A stretch of 58,534 bases of DNA, taken from an uncultured Oscillibacter sp. Its GTDB lineage: Bacteria; Bacillota; Clostridia; Oscillospirales; Oscillospiraceae. The translations under genes and the position numbers were made by a program. Position 1 is the first letter of the stretch, and each line of letters opens with the position of its first letter. The stretch is taken from assembly GCA_910583695.1 (NCBI GenBank), contig CAJTZL010000010.1, positions 1 through 58,534 of the forward strand. Direction: 5' to 3'. The notes under the pieces are model-generated. The model had not been told where the DNA came from, ran no database searches, and saw only the letters and a list, made by a program, of their open reading frames with translations. This document shows, piece after piece, positions 51,080 through 57,126 of the stretch.

Positions 51080-51245
51080 CGTTGCCATGGCTGCCATGGA
51101 GATGAGCTCCGCGCGGCTGGAAATGCAATATTCCATGAGTCTGCAAAAGAAGACCATGACGGACATGGAGCAGCAGGCCATGGGCGAGCTGGCCATGCTC
51201 CCCCCCACCCCCGGCGTCGGCGACTATATCGACACCTACGCCTGA
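51069..51245 (+). CDS. YjfB-like small motility protein
   Basis: This 58-aa protein belongs to the YjfB type, small proteins found near flagellar genes with a suggested motility role. The pattern is VAMAAMEMSSARLEMQYSMSLQKKTMTDMEQQA, split here into helices. Pro/Gly residues follow, then a VGDYIDTYA tail. The ATG at 51069 has AAAGGAG 9 nt upstream and overlaps the csrA end. It takes the place flagellin (hag) holds in Bacillus. Confidence 0.8.
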   Translation: MMNDVAMAAMEMSSARLEMQYSMSLQKKTMTDMEQQAMGELAMLPPTPGVGDYIDTYA

Positions 51246-51256
51246 AACGACAAACC

Positions 51257-51290
51257 GGCCGGAGCCCTCTGAGGGCTCCGGCCTTGGTTG
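51257..51290. terminator. Terminator between the YjfB-like gene and lexA
   Basis: A 13-bp stem (GGCCGGAGCCCTC and its complement) with an essentially one-nt spacer is followed by TTGGTTGTTT. It lies between convergent genes and may serve both. Confidence 0.85.
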
Positions 51291-51302
51291 TTTCTGATCC
51301 GC

Positions 51303-51893
51303 TTAATAGTGCCGCACCACGGCGGAGACCTTCCCCAGAATCTGGGCATGGGTGCCGTCAATGGGGGAGTAGTCGTCGTTTTCCGGCAGCAGCCAAGTTT
51401 GGCCTCCCCGGAGGGAGAGGCGCTTCACCGTGGCCTCGTCCTCGATCATCGCCACCACGATTTCCCCGTGCCGGGCGGTGGGCTGGCTGTGGACCACCAC
51501 CAGATCTCCCGGGAGAATCCCGGCGTTGAGCATGGACTCACCCCGGACCCGCAGAGCGAAATACTCCCCCTCCCGGCCTCCGGCGTCGAAGGGGAGGTAG
51601 TCCTCAATGCATTCCTCCGCCAGAATGGGGCTTCCGGCGGCTACATTGCCCAGAATGGGCACCCGGTCCCGGGGGACGGGGGGCTCGGTGAGGGCGATGG
51701 CCCGGCCCTTTCCGGCACTCTTGACAATGACCCCCGCCTCTTCCAGGTGCTTGAGGTGGAAGTGGACGGTGGAGGGGGATTTCAGCCCCACCTCGTTGCC
51801 GATTTCCCGGACGGAGGGCGGGTAGCCCTGAGTTTGGATGCAGAAGACGATGTAGTCATAGACCTTCTGCTGCATATGGGTGAGCTTCACCAT
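51303..51893 (-). CDS. lexA: SOS repressor LexA
   Basis: This 196-aa repressor controls the DNA damage response. It has a winged-helix domain (PPSVREIGNEVGLKSPSTVHFHL) and the self-cleavage site Ala86-Gly87 (NVAAGSPI). Catalytic Ser120 (RGESML) and Lys157 (ATVKRL) are present. The ATG at 51893 follows AGGAGGTCC. A matching LexA box overlaps the promoter, so it represses itself. Confidence 0.97.
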   Translation of the reverse strand: MVKLTHMQQKVYDYIVFCIQTQGYPPSVREIGNEVGLKSPSTVHFHLKHLEEAGVIVKSAGKGRAIALTEPPVPRDRVPILGNVAAGSPILAEECIEDYLPFDAGGREGEYFALRVRGESMLNAGILPGDLVVVHSQPTARHGEIVVAMIEDEATVKRLSLRGGQTWLLPENDDYSPIDGTHAQILGKVSAVVRHY

Positions 51894-51936
51894 AAAAGGA
51901 CCTCCTGAACGCCGCCGGGACGCACTGATTTTCCTC

Positions 51937-51965
51937 AGTATAACACAAAGCACGGGAAAAAGCAA
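51937..51965 (-). promoter_or_regulatory. Sigma-A promoter of lexA
   Basis: TTGCTT, 17 nt, then TATACT, with a TGT extension before the -10. The -35 is overlapped by the SOS box. Confidence 0.8.
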
Positions 51966-51976
51966 ACATTTGTTTG
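51963..51976. promoter_or_regulatory. LexA (SOS) box upstream of lexA
   Basis: CAAACATTTGTTTG is a perfect palindrome. It matches the Gram-positive consensus CGAACRNRYGTTYG with one or two departures. It overlaps the -35 element of the lexA promoter, the classic autoregulatory position. Confidence 0.85.
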
Positions 51977-51994
51977 GAGCTTTTTCCAAAAAAG

Positions 51995-52029
51995 AAACCG
52001 CTCCCAAGGAGAACCCTGGGAGGCGGTTT
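51995..52029 (-). terminator. Terminator after secG
   Basis: A 12-bp stem with one bulge (AAACCGC..TCCCA) is followed on the minus strand by a C-broken T run (TTTCTTTTTT). It separates secG from the lexA promoter. Confidence 0.85.
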
Positions 52030-52038
52030 GGTCCTTGC

Positions 52039-52269
52039 TCAGCCGAGGATCAGCAGCACCATGGTCAGAATCAGGAACAGAGCCCCGATCCACTTGGTGG
52101 CCCGGGCCAGCTTGGCGTCCATGGTCTTGGCCTTGTTCTTGGCCAGGAAGGAATCGGCCACGCCGCCGATGGCGCCGGAGAGGCCGGCGCTCTTGCCGGA
52201 CTGGAACAGCACGATCAGGATGATGCCCAGACCGCAGAGGAGCTGCAAAAGAGTGATGGCGAATTTCAA
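52039..52269 (-). CDS. secG: Preprotein translocase subunit SecG
   Basis: SecG assists the SecYE channel. The 76-aa protein has two membrane helices (residues about 4-22 and 55-76). The conserved loop FQSGKSAGLSGAIGG lies between them. The start is TTG with GGAGG upstream. It has its own sigma-A promoter and terminator, so it is a single-gene unit unrelated to the flagellar genes. Confidence 0.94.
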   Translation of the reverse strand: MKFAITLLQLLCGLGIILIVLFQSGKSAGLSGAIGGVADSFLAKNKAKTMDAKLARATKWIGALFLILTMVLLILG

Positions 52270-52326
52270 GACGTTCTACCTCCAAATGGAATCACGCGGA
52301 GCGTGAAACATGTTTGACAGCTTTTA

Positions 52327-52355
52327 ATATTACCACAAGTCTTCCCTGTTTTCAA
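52327..52355 (-). promoter_or_regulatory. Sigma-A promoter of secG
   Basis: TTGAAA, 17 nt, then TAATAT, with a TGG extension before the -10. Confidence 0.75.
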
Positions 52356-52405
52356 GTGCTATTCGAGAAAATTCTCCGGGAATTACGCAAGGGTCCCAAA
52401 GGGCC

Positions 52406-53626
52406 TCAGATGCTGGCGGAGGCCTTGACCTCCTCCACCACCTCCGCCAGGGAAATGCCCTCGGCTTCCCAGTCGGCTTCCAGAATGGGGGCCAGGGGAA
52501 CGGAGATGTACAGGCTGTTTCCGGCCTCGTAGGCCCCGGAGGTGACGCCCACCACATGGCCGTAGATGTTCAGCAGGGCTCCGCCGCTGCTGCCGTGGGA
52601 GATGTCGGCGGTGTTGACCACGCAGGAGGAGCTGAATTTTTCCACCTCATGGTCCGTGGCGCTGACGATGCCCTCACTGATGGCGGGGGTGATGCCCAGG
52701 GGCACGCCCAGGGTGTAAATCCGGTCCCCCCGGCGCAGGTCGGGCTCCTCCGCAATTTCCAGATAGGAGAAGAAGGGAACCTCCGTCTTGGCGGTGGAGG
52801 TTCTGGAGATTCGCAGCAGGGCTAGGTCCACATCGGGGTTATAGAACAGCACCTCCTCCACCAGGAAGGTCTCCCCGGTGATGAGGGTGGCGGTGGCCAG
52901 GACGGCGTCCGCAATGGTGTGGTAGTTGGTGACGGCCAGCCCGTCGGCGGAGACGAAGAAGCCGCTGCCGCCGTTGCTCCGGCGGTTGTTCTGGAAGGCC
53001 TTTTCCGTGTAGTAGACGTCCAGCTGGAAGGCGGCGGCCATGTGGCGGTCGGCTACCTGCCGGGCGGTGAGGGTCTCCGGGAAGAGGTCCTGAATCTGGG
53101 CCTGGGTGCAGAGCCCCTTGCGCACCAGCCCCTGGGCCAGGGATTCGCCGTTCCTGCCCGGGAAAGCCAGGGCGTCCCGGGCCAGCTGGTACAGGTCCCC
53201 CAGGGTGAGGGTTTCGCCATAGTCCCGGGTAGTCAGGGCTGCCCGCCGGGCGAAGAGGGCGGCGTTCTCGTCGGTGAAGCCCTCGTACCCCAGGAGGCGC
53301 AGCAGGGCGGCGCAGAACTCGGCGGTGGGCAGGGGATCGCTCTGGCCGCTGGTGACTGTGACCCAGCCTCGGGATACGGCGTAGTCCTGGGCGCCGCTGG
53401 GCAGGTCGGCCTTGCCCGCGCCGGAGAGGCGCACCAGCAGATTGGTTCCGTGGATGCGGGCGGCGGGGCGGTTCAGGGCCTCACCGGAGGGCACAGCATC
53501 AATGAGATGCAGGGCCGCCAGGGTTTCCGCCGCCTGCCGGGATTCTCCCTCCAGGGCGGCGGCGGAGGGAACCGCGCCCAGAAGCAGGATCAAGGCGCAG
53601 AGCAGGGAGAGCAGTTGTTTTTTCAT
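52406..53626 (-). CDS. Secreted trypsin-like serine protease with SLH-like N-terminal part
   Basis: This 406-aa protein has a signal peptide (residues 1-24, AVPSAAALE). A region (about 30-185) looks like decayed SLH domains (AALHLIDAVPSG, RIHGTNLLVRLSG, TAEFCAALLRLLGY). The protease domain is DegP/S1C-like with His236 (TNYHTI), Asp267 (PDVDLALL) and Ser347 (HGSSGGAL). There is no PDZ domain. The start at 53626 is chosen for the GGAGG 8 nt upstream. A role at the cell surface is inferred; the substrate is unknown. Confidence 0.85.
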   Translation of the reverse strand: MKKQLLSLLCALILLLGAVPSAAALEGESRQAAETLAALHLIDAVPSGEALNRPAARIHGTNLLVRLSGAGKADLPSGAQDYAVSRGWVTVTSGQSDPLPTAEFCAALLRLLGYEGFTDENAALFARRAALTTRDYGETLTLGDLYQLARDALAFPGRNGESLAQGLVRKGLCTQAQIQDLFPETLTARQVADRHMAAAFQLDVYYTEKAFQNNRRSNGGSGFFVSADGLAVTNYHTIADAVLATATLITGETFLVEEVLFYNPDVDLALLRISRTSTAKTEVPFFSYLEIAEEPDLRRGDRIYTLGVPLGITPAISEGIVSATDHEVEKFSSSCVVNTADISHGSSGGALLNIYGHVVGVTSGAYEAGNSLYISVPLAPILEADWEAEGISLAEVVEEVKASASI

Positions 53627-53657
53627 GGGAAAAGCCTCCATTAAGAAAGATCGTTTT

Positions 53658-53686
53658 ATTGTAGCACGTCGGAAGCGGCTTTGCAA
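53658..53686 (-). promoter_or_regulatory. Sigma-A promoter of the secreted protease gene
   Basis: TTGCAA, 17 nt, then TACAAT, with a TGC extension before the -10. It lies 32 nt before the start codon. Confidence 0.8.
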
Positions 53687-53854
53687 GTCCGCCCTGCGCC
53701 GGGGAGCGCCTGGAGCGCCCCAAGGTGCATTTCACCCTGGGGAGAAGCCGCAGGGAATGCCGGGGTTCCGGGAACCGGGGAACGCATGCTCTGCTTATTC
53801 TCCGGGCCCTCTGCATTTAGGCCTTGTTTGAAAAATGACGAAATGCAGGATTGG

Positions 53855-53950
53855 TGCAGATTTTTTTGCCAGGCAAGGCGATTGGACGCGGGAATCCTGA
53901 CGGATTTCAAGTTCAATCAACGCAGCCCTGCGGAAATTTCGCCCGGGATA
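53855..53950. repeat. Long imperfect inverted repeat, possible small mobile or REP-like element
   Basis: The centre is AATCC-TGAC-GGATT (53893-53906). Moving outward, GATTGGAC (53880-53887) pairs with GTTCAATC (53911-53918), then CAGGC with GCCCTG, then a T-rich arm with an A-rich arm. The whole fold would be a roughly 95-nt hairpin. It lies in the gene-free stretch 53687-54202 and codes for nothing I can support. Confidence 0.55.
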
Positions 53951-53963
53951 TGATTCGATTTCG

Positions 53964-54104
53964 GGCCGGATGGACCACTAGGAGACGGGAAATACATAGC
54001 CTGCCCCTCCTCTGAAACCGCCGTCTTTGGAAAACGTGAAATACATGGCCCATCTGTCCTCCGGGACCATCGCGTTTCCGGAAGAAGGGCGAATACATCG
54101 GTCC
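53964..54104. repeat. Three degenerate repeats of about 50 bp upstream of deoC
   Basis: GAAATACATAGCC, GAAATACATGGCC and CGAATACATCGGTCC begin near 53989, 54038 and 54090. Partly matching sequence lies between them (TCCTC..., ACC..CG.., TT..GGAA). The array ends just before the deoC -35 element. No open frame across it is convincing. Confidence 0.5.
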
Positions 54105-54112
54105 GCAGCCAC

Positions 54113-54141
54113 TGGACAGACGGCGAAGGGTCTGGTATAAT
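54113..54141 (+). promoter_or_regulatory. Sigma-A promoter of deoC
   Basis: TGGACA, 17 nt, then TATAAT, with a TGG extension before the -10. Confidence 0.85.
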
Positions 54142-54202
54142 CAAAATGGTAGACCTTTCCCCCGGGTGCCGGGACATTTTCATGATAAAGGAGAACACTG
54201 AA

Positions 54203-54859
54203 ATGGAACTGAAGGAAATCCTTGGAAAGTGCGACCATACCCTCCTGGCCCAGGGAGCCACCTGGGCGGAAATCAAGGCCGTCTGTGACGATGGCATGAA
54301 GTACCGGTGCGCCAGCGTCTGCATTCCCGCCTCCCATGTAAAACAGGCGGCGGAGTATGTCCAGGGCAAGCTGGCCATCTGCACCGTCATCGGCTTCCCC
54401 AACGGCTACGACACCGCCGCCGCCAAATGCTTCATGGCTGCGGACGCCGTGGAAAACGGAGCGGAGGAAGTGGACATGGTCATCAACATCGGCTGGGTGA
54501 AGGACCAAAAGTGGGATGAGCTCCTGGCGGAGATCAAGGCCGTCAAGGCCGCCTGCAAGGGGAAGCTCCTCAAGGTCATCATCGAGTGCTGCCTCCTCAC
54601 CAATGAGGAAAAGGTGAAAATGTGCGAGATCGTCACCGCCTCCGGAGCGGAGTATATCAAGACCTCCACCGGCTTCGGCGGCGGCGGAGCCACCCGGGAG
54701 GACGTGGCCCTCTTCGCCAAACACGTGGGCCCCCATGTGAAAATCAAGGCCGCCGGAGGCATCGCCGACTTGAAGGACGCGGAGGACTTTATCAACCTGG
54801 GGGCCTCTCGCCTGGGCACCAGCCGCGTCGTCAAGGCCGTGAAGGCCCTGGAGGGCTGA
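54203..54859 (+). CDS. deoC: Deoxyribose-phosphate aldolase
   Basis: DeoC splits deoxyribose 5-phosphate into glyceraldehyde 3-phosphate and acetaldehyde. The 218-aa protein shows the Schiff-base Lys153 (YIKTSTGFGG), the helper Lys182 (KIKAAGG) and Asp91 (EVDMVINIG). The ATG at 54203 has AAAGGAG 9 nt upstream; a longer reading has no ribosome site. deoD starts one base after its stop. Confidence 0.96.
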   Translation: MELKEILGKCDHTLLAQGATWAEIKAVCDDGMKYRCASVCIPASHVKQAAEYVQGKLAICTVIGFPNGYDTAAAKCFMAADAVENGAEEVDMVINIGWVKDQKWDELLAEIKAVKAACKGKLLKVIIECCLLTNEEKVKMCEIVTASGAEYIKTSTGFGGGGATREDVALFAKHVGPHVKIKAAGGIADLKDAEDFINLGASRLGTSRVVKAVKALEG

Positions 54860-54860
54860 C

Positions 54861-55580
54861 ATGGGCGGAACTCCCCACAATGAGGCCGCCCTGGGGGATT
54901 TCGCCCGGACCGTCCTCATGCCCGGCGATCCGCTCCGGGCAAGGTTCATTGCGGAGACCTTCCTGGAGAACCCCCGGCTGGTGAACAACGTCCGGGGCAT
55001 CCAGGGCTGGACGGGGACCTGGCGGGGCGTTCCCGTCTCCACCATGGCCTCCGGCATGGGCATCCCCAGCATCGGCATCTATGCCCACGAGCTCTTCCAC
55101 TTCTACGGCGTGGAGAACATCATCCGGGTGGGCACCACCGGAGCCCTCAGCGAGAAGCTGAAGCTCCGGGACATCGTGATTGCCCAGGGGGCCTGCACGG
55201 ATTCCAACTTTGCCCATCACTTGGGCCTCCCCGGGGTCTTTGCCCCCATTGCGGACTTCACGCTGCTGGAGACCGCCGTGGCCGCGGCCCGGGAGAGGGG
55301 GCTGGAGCCCCCGGTGGGGAACATCCTCAGCTCCGACGTGTTCTACTATAAGAAGGGAAGCGGCCTGGAGTGGGCCCCCATGGGGGTCCTGGCCATCGAC
55401 ATGGAGACGGCGGGCCTCTACGCCACCGCCGCCGAGGCGGGGAAGCGGGCCCTGACCATCTGCAGCGTTACGGACAATCTGGTGACAAAGGAGGAGCTCC
55501 CCCCGGCGGAGCGGCAGAGCTCCCTGCGCCGGATGATGGAAATTGCCCTGGAGACCGCCGTCAGGATGGCGGAGAAGTAA
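54861..55580 (+). CDS. deoD: Purine nucleoside phosphorylase, DeoD type
   Basis: DeoD cleaves purine (deoxy)nucleosides with phosphate to give base and (deoxy)ribose 1-phosphate. The 239-aa hexameric-type protein has the GTPHNEA start, LMPGDPLRA, GMGIPSIGIY, RVGTTG and SVTDNL (with the catalytic Asp). It follows deoC directly. With a phosphopentomutase encoded elsewhere, it would feed DeoC. Confidence 0.96.
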   Translation: MGGTPHNEAALGDFARTVLMPGDPLRARFIAETFLENPRLVNNVRGIQGWTGTWRGVPVSTMASGMGIPSIGIYAHELFHFYGVENIIRVGTTGALSEKLKLRDIVIAQGACTDSNFAHHLGLPGVFAPIADFTLLETAVAAARERGLEPPVGNILSSDVFYYKKGSGLEWAPMGVLAIDMETAGLYATAAEAGKRALTICSVTDNLVTKEELPPAERQSSLRRMMEIALETAVRMAEK

Positions 55581-55631
55581 GCGGAGGACTTCCGGCGTTT
55601 TCCCCAAAAGGAAAACATTTTGCAAATTGCC

Positions 55632-55660
55632 TTGAAATCTACGGAAGGTATTGTTATAAT
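55632..55660 (+). promoter_or_regulatory. Sigma-A promoter of the BMP lipoprotein gene
   Basis: TTGAAA, 17 nt, then TATAAT, with a TGT extension before the -10. A small hairpin (CCTCTG-TTTT-CAGAGG, 55683-55698) lies in the leader. Confidence 0.85.
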
Positions 55661-55724
55661 AGGCTTGGCCCACTGAGGCCGACCTCTGTTTTCAGAGGAA
55701 CATATGGAAGGAAGGTTGATACCC

Positions 55725-56933
55725 ATGAAGAAGTTTTTTGCAATCCTGCTGACTTTGGCGATGGTGCTGTCCCTGGCCGCCTGCGGCGGCAAGGACTCCG
55801 GGAATAGCGGAGACTCCGGCAATTCCGACAGCCAGCAGGAGCCCGCCACCACTCCCGCCGACGAAGGCGGAGACCAGGGCGGCGACCAGGGCGGCGAGGC
55901 CGCCGACGTCCGGGTTGCCATGATCACGGACTACGGCGATATCACGGACCAGTCCTTTAACCAGACCACCTACGAGGCCAGCAAGGCCTGGAGCGAGGCC
56001 AACGGCGTGCCCTTCACCTACTACAAGCCCGCCGGTGACTCCACCGCCGAGCGTGTGGCCATGGTGGAAAAGGCCGCCGACGAGGACTATAATGTTATCG
56101 TCATGCCCGGCTTCGCCTTCGGCGAGACCATCGCTCAGGTGGCCGACGTTTATCCCGAGATCACCTTCATCGCCCTGGACGTCAGCGAGGGCGACCTGGG
56201 CGGCATGGCGGTTCCCAGCAACGTGTACTGCGCCGTTTATAAGGAAGAGCTCTGCGGCTACATGGCCGGCGTCGCCGCCGTGAAGCTGGGCTACACCCAC
56301 CTGGGCTACCTGGGCGGCATGGCGGTTCCCGCCGTGCAGCGCTTCGGCTACGGCTTTGTCCAGGGCGTGGACGCCGCCGCCGGTGAGCTGGGCGTGGACG
56401 CTACCGTTGAGTATGTCTACGGCAACCAGTTCTTCGGAGATCCCGACATCACCGCTTACGCGGACAACTGGTATCAGAACCTGGGCGTTCAGGCGGTCTT
56501 CGCCTGCGGCGGCGGCATCTGCACCTCCGCCGGTGAGGCGGCCGCCAAGGTGCCCGGAACCAAGGTCATCGGCGTGGACGTGGACCAGAGCTTCACCCTG
56601 GACGCCGCCTACGGCGAGGGCGTGACCCTGACCTCCGCCATGAAGGGTCTGGCCGCCACGGTCAACCACATGCTGGACGAAGTGGCCGCGGGCAACTTTG
56701 CCAACTACGGCGGCAAGGCCGAGGCCCTGGGTCTGGTCTCCGGCGATGATCCCTCCGCCAACTACGTCCTCCTGCCCATGGACACCACCCTCTGGGGCGA
56801 CGGCTTCACCCAGGACGACTACAAGGCCCTGGTGAAGGATATGTTCGACGGCAAAGTCACCGTCTCCGACGACATCTCCGCCATGCCCTCCGTCTCCAAT
56901 ATCACGGTCAACGACCTGGGCAACATCAAATAA
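55725..56933 (+). CDS. BMP-family substrate-binding lipoprotein, probable nucleoside receptor
   Basis: This is a 402-aa lipoprotein of the BmpA/Med family. The signal peptide ends in a lipobox (LSLAACGG, Cys near 22), followed by a Gly/Asp/Ser-rich linker. The two-lobe binding domain follows (VAMITDYGDITDQSFNQTTY, IVMPGFAFGETIAQVADVYP, YLGGMAVPAVQRFGYGFVQG). The start at 55725 is preferred over the ATG at 55704, because GGAAGG lies 11 nt before it and a proper signal peptide results. Neighbours (deoC, deoD, an ABC ATPase) point to nucleoside uptake. Confidence 0.93.
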   Translation: MKKFFAILLTLAMVLSLAACGGKDSGNSGDSGNSDSQQEPATTPADEGGDQGGDQGGEAADVRVAMITDYGDITDQSFNQTTYEASKAWSEANGVPFTYYKPAGDSTAERVAMVEKAADEDYNVIVMPGFAFGETIAQVADVYPEITFIALDVSEGDLGGMAVPSNVYCAVYKEELCGYMAGVAAVKLGYTHLGYLGGMAVPAVQRFGYGFVQGVDAAAGELGVDATVEYVYGNQFFGDPDITAYADNWYQNLGVQAVFACGGGICTSAGEAAAKVPGTKVIGVDVDQSFTLDAAYGEGVTLTSAMKGLAATVNHMLDEVAAGNFANYGGKAEALGLVSGDDPSANYVLLPMDTTLWGDGFTQDDYKALVKDMFDGKVTVSDDISAMPSVSNITVNDLGNIK

Positions 56934-56949
56934 GAAACCCCTCAGACAG

Positions 56950-56983
56950 CGTGAGGACGGGATTTTCCCGTCCTCACGTTTTT
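56950..56983 (+). terminator. Rho-independent terminator after the BMP lipoprotein gene
   Basis: A perfect 12-bp stem (CGTGAGGACGGG and its complement) with a 5-nt loop is followed by TTTTT. The lipoprotein would therefore be made in excess over the transporter subunits. Confidence 0.93.
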
Positions 56984-57042
56984 GCTTGCCGGAGGCTTGT
57001 GGAGGAGAAAGGTCGACTTTGTGAAAATTTTCAAAAAATGCT

Positions 57043-57071
57043 TTGAAATCCTGAATGGGATATGGTACAAT
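57043..57071 (+). promoter_or_regulatory. Sigma-A promoter of the ABC ATPase gene
   Basis: TTGAAA, 17 nt, then TACAAT, with a TGG extension before the -10. Confidence 0.8.
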
Positions 57072-57126
57072 GAACAAGAACCATTTTCCCGCAAGGAGGT
57101 TCTGGGAAACAGAGAAGGAGGAGGTT

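Noticed and set aside
53964..54104. A CRISPR array
   Set aside because: There are only three short, imperfect cores with partly similar spacers and no cas genes.
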